From assembly GCA_018398805.1 (NCBI GenBank), contig JAGFBZ010000706.1, positions 1 to 64,000 on the forward strand: 64,000 nucleotides of DNA, in the 5' to 3' direction. Made by a program: the position numbers and the translations under genes. Shown here one piece after another: positions 33,615 to 44,420 of the stretch (its first letter is position 1; the number at the start of each line of letters is the position of its first letter). Source of the stretch: Hirundichthys speculiger. Its lineage: Eukaryota; Chordata; Actinopteri; Beloniformes; Exocoetidae. The notes beneath the pieces are model-generated. The model saw nothing but the letters and a program-made list of their open reading frames with translations. It did no database searches and was not told the DNA's origin.

Positions 33615-35075
33615 TCTGACATTTTACAGTTTCTGTTACTTCTTTCTCCCTCACTGCTGAAAGTCTAAGTTTCTGTTAATAAAAGTGTCGCTATAGTTAT
33701 CATCATTTCCTGGATCACAGATGTTTTCTGCCAGTTATTACGCAATATTCACAAAAAAATACTAATACTTGGCACAACCAGTTGTCAATACTAACAATAA
33801 ACCACAATTAATTGTAGTTTTAAGCGCTTGGCAGCAAATAGGGATATTCGTTAGATCTAAATTCTCAAACACCTCATGAACTTATCCAATAAAGGTTTCA
33901 GATTTCACAACCTTGGCAAAGGGTTGGAACTCTTCTTAGAGGTTCTTTAAAATGAACAACTCTTCTCATAATAAAATCGTCTTTTTAAAAGATAATGAAT
34001 CAAAATTTGAATATCAATCAAAATTTTGCCGCTCAAGCTTTTTTGTAGTCTATTATCAGTCATCAAAGGAGAAAAATACCATTACTTCATCTCTGGGTTT
34101 GTGAATCTATACTATAATCAAACACATATGTCGTTGCCTCTTACCTGGCATTGGCTGTTTATGGATGCTCAGACAACATGAAGCTGAAGCAAGGCAGAGA
34201 GTCTAGACTGTGGAGCAGTATGGCAAACAGCTGTGTTCTCCTGTCCAGTGACAACTGGCTGTGACGGCATTTCCTTGGACACTCTCTCATACTATGTCTT
34301 TATTTCCAGTGGTCAAGCTCCCATGCAGCTTCAACCATGGATAAATGCAGCTTTGTCAAGAGTTTTTCCCCTCGGTGCAGCTGTCCACAGCCCTTCAGGC
34401 ACTCATATGCTCAGCAACCCAAGCAAGTGCAAGCTGGCTGCCAGGGCAGCAACAAATATTCAAGTTGAGTGACAGTTTTCATTACAAACCATAGTTTACT
34501 TTAGATACCACATTTTCAATATCGTGAAGAAGCAGCTCTGTGCAACAAATACTGTGAAACCCGGCACACCCATCTACTGTGTGTATTTGATGTGTGTATA
34601 TACTGCATACCTCATTGAAATGTGGCTAGGATAAACCTCATACCTTAAACCATTACACAATTCCTGGTAGTTGCATGACTCACGGATTCTCTGTGGACGC
34701 TCCCAAGATTGGTCTGTATTCACAGTAAGCCATTAACTTTCCAAGACTATGGGTCCAAAAACACAAACATGGAGATCTGGCACCACGTATTGATAGAACC
34801 TTTATGAGAAATAGTAAAACCTTACCTGAAGAAGAAAAAGAGAGAGAAAAAGGTAAACAAAAATTATAACTTATTTTCTTACGTAGCTACCAATTATTAA
34901 CCTTGGACATGTTACCATACTGGTAACGTTGTGTTAGCTAAGTGATTGTAAAGCACCAGGCTTGAAAACCTGGTACAGTAATCTAAATGAATGACCATAA
35001 ACAAGCACTTCATACAAATTCACTTAATAGAAACCAATTTTTCCCTTTAGATTGTTGGTATCCATATAAGTTCAG
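33615..35075. other. no gene recognised
   Basis: AT-rich DNA. A segment around 34130-34470 is less AT-rich, with a 79-codon open frame lacking any domain signature. Confidence 0.4.
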
Positions 35076-35077
35076 TT

Positions 35078-35458
35078 GCCTGTTGTGCAGGGGCAGCACG
35101 GTGGCTTGGTGGTCAGCACTGTTGCCTCACAGCAAGAAGGTTCAAACCTCAGCAGGGGCCTTTCTGTGTGGAGCATGTTCCCCCTGTGCTTGCGTGGGTT
35201 TCCTCAGGGTACTCCGGCTTCCTCCCACAGTCCAAAGACATGCATGTTAGGTTGGTGGTTCTAAATTGCCTGTAGGGGTGATTGTGAGTGCGTGTGGTTG
35301 TTTGTCTACATGGGGCCCTGCGATTGATTGGTGACCTGTCCAGGGTGTACCCTGCCTTTCACCCGTAGAGAGCTGAAATAGGCTCCAGTGGATCCCCATG
35401 ACCCCGCATAGGATTAAGCAGGCATAGATAATCGATAGATGGATGCCTGTTGTACAGG
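35078..35458 (+). mobile_element. tRNA-like SINE, full length, with TSD
   Basis: It begins ggcagcacggtggcttggtg with a pol III A box, then a B box ggttcaaacc. The body continues with cctttctgtgtggagcatgt and ttcctcccacagtccaaaga and ends in gatagatgga repeats. The target duplication is gcctgttgtgcagg at 35078-35091 and gcctgttgtacagg at 35445-35458, one mismatch in 14. The element spans 35092-35444. Other copies lie at 42738 and as fragments at 1387, 16570 and 61262. Confidence 0.85.
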
Positions 35459-35940
35459 AAGAGATGTTTTAAGTGGACAAAGTCAGCCAACATACACTGC
35501 TAAGATCAAATCCTGTAATCTATGTAAATAGTTAAGTGCCTAACAATGATCAGCAGTTCGTCATCGAACAAAACAAAACAAAACAAAGCTCATAATAAAA
35601 AAGTCACATAAAACATGCACCTAAATATGCATAGATTTGTGGCTTTACACAATTTTTACTTGGCCAAGTACACATCCCGGGGGTTCTCCTCCACTTGTGT
35701 TTGGGTTGCCGACTGGCGTGGTGATCGGCAGCCTGGTCCTCTGGCCATCTCATCTCAGTGCTGCTACGTCCATCTGTTTATGTTTATATGGTCATTATAT
35801 TTAGTCATTTGTGTGCTCTCCTCTCTCTGTCCTCCGTCCTCTCTCTGTTCTGTCTCCCCTCTTTTCTTTCTTTACCTGGCTGGCCTTCGGCAGGAAGGTC
35901 CCCCCATATGAGCCAGGTCCTGCTCAAGGTTTCTTCCTCT

Positions 35941-36511
35941 TAAGGGCCGTGTATACTCACGCGTCAATGTGTCGCCGTCAGCTTGTCGCAGACACTTTTG
36001 ATTTATACTCGCGCAGTCTCCGCTATGTTATTCCAAGCCACAACGCAAGAGGGACGATCAGTCTGAAAAAGTTCACTAATACTGCCGTACTTTTTGTGGG
36101 CTTAATTCATCATGCTTCTTAAGGGTTGTGTATGCTCTCGCAGCACTGTGTCGCAGTTATTTTGTTTCCGGTATGCCGGAGTTATTTTGGATTTATGGCC
36201 AAACGCGGTCTCCACTGTGTTATTCCAAGCCACAACGCGAGAGCGACAATCACGAACGAGCTAAACTTACTAAACTTATCTCTTGTGTTTCCACTTCCTC
36301 ACTGTCTCGGCCGTATCCAGACCCACATTCATTGCAATCTCCCTCCATGAATTACTAGAATATGTGCTGTCTTTGTGGTGTGGAGAACGAGAATCATACA
36401 GATGTGGGTACTTCCTCATTTCTTCAATGATGCGCTCTTTTCTATGTGGATGTAGAATTGACCAATCAGAGGCCTCCTTTCGCTCCTCTCTGCGTAGCGT
36501 CTGCGTCGAGT
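35941..36511 (-). mobile_element. PIF/Harbinger-like insertion with duplicated end
   Basis: The end gggccgtgtatactcacgcg next to TTAA resembles Harbinger termini (GGGCCGT...). The same end occurs a second time 180 bases in (ttaagggttgtgtatgctct), followed by the same body words (ttattccaagccacaacgcg in both). The opposite terminus is only weakly similar (ctcgacgcagacgctacgc in reverse). A MADF-domain exon lies on the minus strand inside it. Confidence 0.55.
36276..36490 (-). pseudogene. MADF-like DNA-binding domain, partial
   Basis: The minus-strand frame encodes HRKERIIEEMRKYPHLYDSR, SPHHKDSTYSSNSWREIAMN, VGLDTAETVRKWKHKR. This is the first part of a MADF domain (Adf-1 type): a helix with YP.LYD, a linker, W.EIA, then a helix. 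MADF or Myb-like proteins are the second gene of PIF/Harbinger transposons and recruit the transposase. The frame extends upstream into the host repeat, so its formal ATG at 36587 is not credible. The domain stops half way at KHKR, where a splice donor would be expected, and no second exon is present. Confidence 0.65.
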
Positions 36512-37452
36512 TAAAGTGGAATTTTTCCTTGCCACTGTTTGGCTTAAAGGTTTTTTTCTCCCTCTGTGGGAGTTTTTTACTTGCCATTATCCTTAATTGG
36601 ATTTAATATTATAATTTTAGTTAATGATATTTGCTCGGGGGTCATGCTCTGGGTCTCTGTAAAGCGCCTAGAGACAACTGACATTGTAACAGATGCTATA
36701 CAAATAAAATTGAACTGAAAATTTGAATTGAACACATGTTGGGCTTGAATAGTTTAAGTTTTGCACATTTGTATGCTTATAAGCTGCCAAGCATTTTAAA
36801 ACCCACAAATGTACTTTTTCTTGATCAGAAACTTTCTTCACTCTCATCTCACTCTCTTATTCTCCTTTTGAGATTGTTGAACACAAAAAAATGATTATTT
36901 TTGCTTTGTTAGAATGTTCATGTTCATCTGCTTGTTCCCAAATTAACCACTTTGAATTCTGAAAACAACAACAATAACAACAAAAAACAAAGATGAATTG
37001 AACTGGTCAGAGACTGCGTTGAAAAGTGAGGCCTCAGCAGCTGAAATCCAGCAGGTGAACACGTGAAACCAGAAACCAGATAGCACAAGCATTGTCTCTA
37101 AAAAGACCTTGACTATTACCTGGACTGACAGCCAGAGAATGCAAAGAGAAGGGCTGGCTCCACACCGCTCACTGAGCCAGAAAGGCCCCAAACAGCAGGG
37201 CTACACAGGTCAAGTGATTTGGCGCCTTGGGTGTATTAAAGCTATTTACAAGGGACTAAAGGATTTATGTTGCCTCACCCATTTGATGTGTGTTTTTATA
37301 CAACCTGGCACTGAACTGTTGGCTTTAGGGGTGTTAAGCTTTTTGTTTAGCTGCAGAGGAAGGAAGTTTTTAAAGCTGACTCCTGATGCCTGCTGGGAAG
37401 ACGAATGCACATAGAAGGTGACATTACATAAGATCCTCTGCATTTCTCGCCT

Positions 37453-37455
<3 letters not shown>

Positions 37456-37487
<32 letters not shown>

Positions 37488-37540
37488 GACACACACACAC
37501 ACAGACACACACACACACACAAACACATCAATACACAAGC
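37456..37540. repeat. (TC)n(AC)n compound microsatellite
   Basis: About eleven tc units are followed by imperfect ac units with scattered agac interruptions. The minus-strand Cys/Val-rich frames over it are artefacts. Confidence 0.93.
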
Positions 37541-37559
37541 ACGCACACATGCAGATGCA

Positions 37560-39680
37560 TTTTGTTAAATTGAGAGCATATCTAGTTTAAGTATTAACAT
37601 TTGAACGTAATGTAATCATTCAATAAACTCTTTAATTATTGTTAGGACAGGAGACGATTGAATGTCATGATACTATAGTGGTCTGTGCTAAATAAAAAAA
37701 GATCAAACAAAATAAAAATACAAAATCCTATAACCCTCCTTTGCGATATTCAAGGACAAATAGTGAGAGGGTGAGATTTCCTAGTGTACAAGTGCTCTTT
37801 TCACGGTCGTCATCTCAATAAGGAAAATGTTTGGATACTGAGGATCTGCAAATGTCTACCTTTGTCTCTGCGGCACCAAGTAAAAGGAAATCACATTGTG
37901 TTTTCATGTGATATTTAGAAATATAGAAAAGAAAAACAATAATCAAAAACAGACAAAGCGGGAAGTTCTGGAAGTAAGTGAATGTTTATTCATTCATTTT
38001 CCATGCTCTGATTTTGATCATTGTAATTATTTTTTATGTGTGTATACAAATAAAATACAAATATAAATGCCAGGTTTCAGAGAAAAATTACCCACCTTTC
38101 GTTCCAGTTTAGTTAAAACAGTCATAACGACAGTTTACTGATGACAATTTTAAAAAATGACATTACATTGTATTAAATAAAATTAGGTAAACAAATTGAT
38201 CTTTAAAAAATTCAGTTGTGGACTTTAAAGAGAGAAGAGTTCTGTCTTCTTGTTTGTCATAAGTTCATTTATGAACATTCACTTTCAAAACTTAGATGAA
38301 TTTATTGAAATAACTATTTTGGGTACAAATAATATAAAATATTCAGTTTTTAACAGAAAAGAATATAGAAGAGTAGAGAAAAGAAACAGTCAAGTTTTCA
38401 ATCAGACCTTTGTGTTTCTTTCTTTCTTTATTTTTATTTAATTATCCTGCAGTCCATGTGGATGCTAGCCCATGGATTTACAACCCCAAAAGTACACATC
38501 TGTCCATATCACTAGTTCTCCACTTTAATCAGCTGTTTAACAGCAGTTAATTACTGCTTATAGATTCTTTCATCAATATCATCTATTTAATGGAACATAA
38601 TAATATCCAACTCAAAGGCCCATTTTCTGTGGAACCATTTCTTACTCCATCTTAGTGATCTTAGTAAAGATCACTTTATAATCATGTGGGAATCAGATCC
38701 AGGACTTGTACCATAACTGTCTTCTTGAATTCTGACATAAAGACAAATGCTGCCATCTTGTGGATCTGTTTACAAAAATTCCATTTGTAAAATAAGGCTG
38801 AGAAAAGCCTGTTATAGTACAGCTTTATTTTCTTTTGATTTAATAAAGTAAAACTCCCAAATGAGGGCAACATAGCTTTTTGTAATTTAATATCCTTAAG
38901 ATAAAAGGTTATTCAATTCAGCTCATTTCAAAAATACTGTATTAATTCCCAAAGGAAAGTTAATTAATCATGAGACTGTAATTTGGCAATGCTTAGAAGA
39001 ACATAATAAATCCTAAATAACAGAATGACCTTTGATCACATCAATAAATAAAGGTGTGACTTGGCTTGTTGTTAATAATAGATTAAAAAAAAAGAAAGAA
39101 ATCTACAGAATAGATGGCACCATGCCCCAAATTGATCTAATAAAAATGGAGAAAAATTACTGATTGTATAATAACATCAATCAGAAGCTTTGAATAAAAA
39201 ATGAGAGACATAAAATCATACACACACACCGAAACACATGATATCTAGAGAGTCTGGCCTCTTGTTAACCTCAGTTGCCAGCACCAGACAGGCGATGTAT
39301 CCCAGATTAGATCAAGCTCCAGGTTGCCCATTTTGATTCTAAATGCAGCCATCCTGCACTTTGTTACCATGACGACACTTGCAGTCTGGTCTGCTGTCTG
39401 GCAGCCTAAAAATAAAGACTGTTGCAGTTCAGGTCAGGACTCGATGAGATTATGGTGGCTAACAGATGCTCAAGAAAACAGACATCAGGCCAGAGAATCT
39501 GGCAACAGCCCTTCATCAACCTTTCCCAATGAAGCAACAAACAGCAACATCTCTGTGGCTTTTTTCTTCAAGTCGTTCAGCCTTGATTGTTCATAGCTTG
39601 ATCTATTGTGGCAGCGTTAACAGGGGCAAAGACAGAAGCGTGATCAGACGCACAACAAATACAATGTGAGAAAAAAATTG
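37560..39680. other. no gene recognised
   Basis: AT-rich sequence. Part of 38930-38975 (aaaatactgtattaattccc aaagg) could be a worn LINE tail in minus orientation. The segment 39240-39600 is more GC-balanced but has no identifiable exon. Confidence 0.4.
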
Positions 39681-39685
39681 AAGTA

Positions 39686-40760
39686 GATAGATAGATAAGC
39701 TTTATTTCAGACTCTTCAGTCCACACCTATAAAAAAATCATTTCAGATCACCAATCCACAAGAATTAAAAAGCATACAGAGTATTGTGTCACTACATGTT
39801 GAATCACTTCAAAGCTTTATAACTAGATTTATATTATCCAGTACCTAAAATGGTCTGGGTGCCCGGTGTGGCCCCCACCAGCCCACCAGCAAGGGCCCGG
39901 TGCCCGGTGTGGCCCCTGGGGGGCCGGTGTGGCCCCTGGGGGGAGGGGGTGGTCGGGGTGGGGGGTATTGGCTTGCTGCAGGCTGGCACGCGGTGGCATG
40001 GGGGGGTGCCATGCGGCCGTCCTGGCCTGCACCCTCTGGTGTCTGGTTCCCCTCATTTGTCGCTACTGTTGTGCAGCGGGTGGCCGGTGGGCAGGGGGTG
40101 ATGGCTGTCTCGGCTCACCTAGGGGGGGTCACGTCCCCCTTGTTTCCCTCTTTTTCCCTGTCTCTGTCTCGCCCGTCTCCCCCCTTCCGCTCTCTGTCGG
40201 TAGTTGGTGGGGGCGGGGGAGCTCGTCTGTTCCTGGGCTGCATGGGGTGACGGCTACTGAGGTTGCATTGTCTGCGGTGCTGCTGCTGTGGGCTGGGGCC
40301 TGGTGGGTGTGGGGGCCGGGGGGTGGGCAGACCTTGTCGTGGTTCTGGCCTTCTGGAGCCCTGCCTTACCCCCCTGTCAACCTCTTGGGTCAGGGGGCAA
40401 AGGGCCCTCTCGGACCAGTCTGGCCCTGGGGTGTTAGGACTTAGCCGGCGTTTTCTCACCCGCGGGAAGATTTGAGACGGATTAAGATGAGGAGAGTGGT
40501 GATGGTAATAGTGGTGACAGTTTCCTTTGTACTCTGGTAACTTACATGTGAGTGAATATGGTCACAGACACGGACATCAATTCTCCATATACAGGTCTAT
40601 AGTTTGGTAGAAGGTGTTCACCCAATGTTCTTTTTAGTAGTTTCTTCTTCCTACATATTATCATTTAAGTCTGTTCGCTGTCACAACACAATCCACTACA
40701 CAACACCCCTCACACTTCACAACCCAGCACACACCACACCCTCACTGTCATGTCTCTTTA
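39686..40760 (-). mobile_element. GC-rich, G-skewed island, likely retroelement tail on minus strand
   Basis: At the left border, agatagatagataagctttatttcag read in reverse gives a LINE-like end (aaataaagcttatctatcta). Inward, 39850-40450 is extremely G-rich on the plus strand (ggggg runs, ggtgtggcccc repeats) in an otherwise AT-rich window. It then returns to AT-rich sequence to about 40760. Long open frames exist on several strands but consist of G/P/W/R-rich nonsense. I infer a retroelement with a C-rich sense strand; no RT domain is present to confirm it. Confidence 0.45.
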
Positions 40761-41284
40761 ATTGTCTTATCCTCAAATGTTTCACTGCTGGTGTTTTTTA
40801 GTCCTCTCTGACAAAATCAGGATTTAAGATGTTAATGAAAGATGAATTTACTGCCAGAGAGGACTGGTGAAGGACACATTCACCCATCACATTCCCACAA
40901 GAAAAAAAAAAAGGTCTGCTATAAGATTAAATTGCATATACATACTAGATGGCTTTGCTAGATGATGGCACTACCCATGAATGTACATGCAGACAAAAAA
41001 AACAATCATAGGCACACTTTTTTTCAAGTCTTAAAGTGATACCGTACTGTACACCAGAGCTTGAGCAGATTCTAAACAGCTGCTGTAACGCCTGCGCTAC
41101 AGAGAGAAAAGTCTGCCAAAGCACCCACATAAATTAAATGATTTATACTCGTATTTTCCACCTGTTTTAGATTATCTCAACTTTCTGGAAAGATGTAAAA
41201 CAGGTGACAGTATTCCACCTTGTCAAAGCCCGTTAGTCACATAAAAGGGAGCAGACATACTCTTACTCCATCTAACTTACATGG

Positions 41285-41515
41285 CTGATCGATACTACAA
41301 TACAACAATTCTTATAAGATATAAGGGAACCCTTTGTTCTTGTAGTTTGACAAATTTTTTTTCCATGATTCATTTTTTCAAATGCCTTAGATGCATCTAG
41401 AAAGCATAAAACTTTTTTAGATTTTTGTACATGACTAACAACTTCCCTAAGTGCACACATGCACAAGTCTGTACTGTTTTCGATTTTTCGATTTTTGGTT
41501 TTAGTTTTTAAAACC
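41285..41515 (-). pseudogene. LINE RT fragment (DASKAF block)
   Basis: The minus-strand frame reads STDLCMCALREVVSHVQKSK then VLCFLDASKAFEKMNHGK. This matches the motif-3 region (LDASKAFDxxNH) of a non-LTR reverse transcriptase. It is short and flanked by unrelated AT-rich DNA. The clade is not resolved. Confidence 0.65.
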
Positions 41516-41557
41516 AAATTGATTATCTGTAGTATGTAGTTCAGACAGTTATAATAT

Positions 41558-41560
41558 ATA

Positions 41561-41626
<66 letters not shown>
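41558..41626. repeat. (AT)n microsatellite
   Basis: About 34 at units directly abut the start of the hAT element at 41627. Confidence 0.95.
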
Positions 41627-41629
<3 letters not shown>

Positions 41630-43210
41630 GGGTGTAATGGTACACACGAGTCACGGTTCAGGTATGTACCTTGGTATCGGCCTTACAGTTCGGTAGGGGT
41701 TCGGTACAATGGGATAAAAGCAACAAAAAGTCAGACATGTGTTAGACTAGCTTTTTCATTTATTTTGAAAAGACTGCAAAACTAAAAACCATCTCCTGTT
41801 ATGAAAAGTTAAAAATAAATAGAGTAAAACATAAAACAAATACATTCGGGTTCTAATAGCATCCATTCATTTTGTATAGGAATAGGTATAGAAAAAAAAC
41901 ACACTTTCTTTTAGGTAATCGGTATATACTGAGACAGTCAGGTAGCGCTTGCCAACTGGCAACTTTGGTAACATTATAAGTAACATTATACATTAACACA
42001 TGCGCTCGCGTGCTTTTGTTTTTGAAAAGTCTGTTCCTGGCTGCTGCGGAACCAGAAAATAATTGGCAGGTAAACATGCGGACATGGAGAGCGGTAAAAA
42101 TCAGTGTACTTTACAGTTTGGGTAGCAACTCAGGTAGCAATATTAACAATTCTCAAAAAAAAACTCTCAAACCCCTTTGTTCAAGACGATCGCGTTATTC
42201 CACCATTTATCATCAGATCTGCTCCATGTGTTCACTGTTGAGCTATTCTCTAGCTGGTTACTTCAGTGCGGCTCCATCTAGTGGCACAGATGTGTAATGA
42301 CAGCAGAAAGTCTATTCCTTGATTATAAAACAAAGCCATATCAGGGTCACGTAAACCAGACAATAAAATGATAAAAACAAGTTCCGTGGCCTGTTAGCTA
42401 AAATTGAAATATAAAAAAAAGACTTTTTTTTTGTTAGATTAAAAACAGAAAAAATAAACTTTTTAACTTTTTAAATTTTTGATTGACAATTGAAAATGGA
42501 AGAAAAAACAAATTATACACAGATAATTACGAATTAATAAAGTTACAGAACTTTAACATGGACATTTTCATTTTAAAATTCTCTCGGGGGGGACTGCCAA
42601 GTTGAACTCGTTAAAATTTTCTGTTGTTACCTCAGAAATTCCCTGTTTTAATGTTATGATTGTGGCCTCTAGATTGTTAGGACTTTGTTGGTAGACTTTT
42701 TTTATTTTTCAGAAAAAAACAGGATGACATTAATGCCAGGCAGCACGGTGGCTTAGTGGTCAGCACTGTTTCCTTACAGCTAGAAGGTTCCTGGTTCAAA
42801 CCTCAGTAGGGGCCTTTCTGTGTGGAGTTTGCATGTTCTCCCCGTGCTTGCGTGGGTGTCCTCCGGGTGCTCCAGGCCCTGCGATGGACTGGCGACTGGC
42901 GAGCTGGGATAGGCTCCAGCAGATCCCTGTGACCCTGCAGAGGTTGACATGGGTATAGATAATGGATGGATGGATGGACATTAATGCCCTGGCAGTGGCA
43001 ATAAGCTTTACTTTATTTGACATTTTTTAAGATGAGATATACTCTAAATATGTGTTACTGACAAGTGCTGATGTTAAAAGTGTTTGAACAACAAATGTTA
43101 TGGCACTTAAGTTCATATGGCAGCAGAACATTTAAATAAAAGTGACCTTTACACTACTTTTGCATTCATTATTTGATTTTCCATATACAATGCGATCAAT
43201 GGTGATTAAT
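41627..43210 (+). mobile_element. hAT element copy A, non-autonomous, carries a SINE
   Basis: It begins taggggtgtaatggtacaca, then the ggttcggtac-type words of a hAT end. The body matches copy B at 54758-55960 over several blocks (for example cagtttgggtagcaactcag, caagacgatcgcgt, atggacattttcattttaaa, gtgctgatgttaaaagtgtt). It has no transposase. The right terminus is obscured by the AT microsatellite at 43225. Confidence 0.78.
42726..42988 (+). mobile_element. tRNA-like SINE inside hAT copy A, exact 12-bp TSD
   Basis: The SINE spans 42738-42976, from aggcagcacggtggcttagt to ggatggatgg. It is flanked by exact gacattaatgcc at 42726-42737 and 42977-42988. Hat copy B has the uninterrupted site (gatgacaatgccctggccg, near 55803), proving insertion after the copies diverged. 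It lacks a central part present in the SINE at 35092, around the agtccaaagacatgc region. Confidence 0.9.
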
Positions 43211-43224
43211 CAGGGAAATCATGC

Positions 43225-43234
43225 AATATGATTA

Positions 43235-43330
<96 letters not shown>
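43225..43330. repeat. (AT)n microsatellite
   Basis: A long, nearly pure AT repeat that produces spurious Ile-Tyr reading frames. Confidence 0.95.
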
Positions 43331-43489
43331 ATACATATGTTTTTTTTTTGTTTTATTTCCAGACATACAGAATACTGGAAAACTGGAAAATTTTATTCCA
43401 AATCAAACCATAAAGAAAAAAATTCAAATTTGTTTACCATTTACTTTACAGGACGTGAGAAAAGGGAAATATCAGGTTCAAAAAATGTA

Positions 43490-44420
43490 GTTTAAACAGT
43501 AAAGCAGCGTGGAGTTCAGTTAATGACGTCCTTCATTCTGTGCAAAAAACAAGCATCAAACAGGTGACCCTTATTTAAGGTTCACCTGTTGGAAGTCCCA
43601 TTGTTGAAAAAAAAAAAACACACTTGCTGAAAAGATTACAATTTGCCAAAAAAAAACACACACACACTGACTAGCCTCGAGAAAAGTAGAGCAACATTTT
43701 GTGGACTGATGAAAGCAAGATTGTTCTTTTTGGGTTTGGAGGTTGCAGAGAGTCTGTCAGACAACCTCCGAACACTGAATTAAAGCCACAGTGAAGACAG
43801 TGAAGGATGGTGATGCAAGTATCATGACGTGATGATGTTTATCATACTATGGTGTCAGGCCTATTTATTGCATACCAAGGATCATGAATCAGTTTGAATA
43901 AATCAAAATACTTGAAGAGGTCATGCTGCCGTTTGCTAAAGAGGAAATGCCCTTGAAATGGGTGTTTCAACAACACAGTGACTCCAAATACACAGGTAAG
44001 CAACAGCATCTTGGTTCCAGACCAACAAAATTAATGTTAAGGAGTGGTCAGCCCAATACCTGGACCTTAATCCAATAGAAAAAATATGTGGTGACACCAA
44101 GAATGCTGTTTCTGAGGCAAAACCAATAAATGCAGAGGACTTGTGGAATAAAGTTCAGTCGTCCTGGACTGGGATACCTGTTCACAGGTGACAGAAGCTG
44201 GTCGACTCCAAGCAACATACATGTGAAGCAGTTCTCAGAAACAGTAGTTATACAGCTAAATATTAGTTCAGTGATTCACAGGAAAGATTTTTCAGTTTAT
44301 ACAGTCAATATTTTATTTGTAAAGAAAAATGCAGACACTGTATTTCATTTTGAACAGCCAGATATTCCTTTTGCTTTACCTCCTGTAAATAGCAAGCAGT
44401 AAAAATTTGATACTTTTTTC
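43490..44420 (+). pseudogene. decayed Tc1-like transposon and transposase
   Basis: Traces of a Tc1-like transposase run in order. The first Asp block is recognisable at about 43705-43735, where translation resembles FVD/ESKIVLFGFGG. FQQHSDSKYT at about 43965-43995 is the second catalytic block with D replaced by H. The region of the catalytic Glu follows, reading LNPIEKI-like from ccttaatccaatagaaaaaa (44067-44086). Many stops and shifts are present, so it is much older than the copy at 15077. A short inverted pair, caggtgaccc/ggttcacctg, flanks tattta near 43560-43590. Confidence 0.7.

Larger units (their letters stand above)
35690..36720 (+). mobile_element. retroelement tail split by an insertion
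   Basis: The two flanks (35690-35940 and 36512-36720) join as one known kind of fish retroelement 3' end: gagccaggtcctgctcaagg tttcttcctctt, then agtggaatttttccttgcca ctg, ending gtaaagcgcctagagacaac ... caaataaaattgaactg. The DNA between them is a later insertion bounded by TTAA on each side (35939-35942 and 36512-36515). Confidence 0.6.

Noticed and set aside
36276..36587. Host MADF transcription factor gene
   Set aside because: Only half a domain is present, inside a Harbinger-like insertion bounded by TTAA, with no second exon.
37246..37550. Cys/Val-rich minus-strand proteins
   Set aside because: They are translations of the (TC)n(AC)n microsatellite.
39866..40444. 192-codon plus-strand open frame and overlapping frames in the G-rich island
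   Set aside because: The low-complexity G/W/P/R composition is open on several frames and both strands at once, with no domain. It is a by-product of base composition.
43221..43490. Ile-Tyr repeat protein
   Set aside because: It is a translation of an (AT)n microsatellite.
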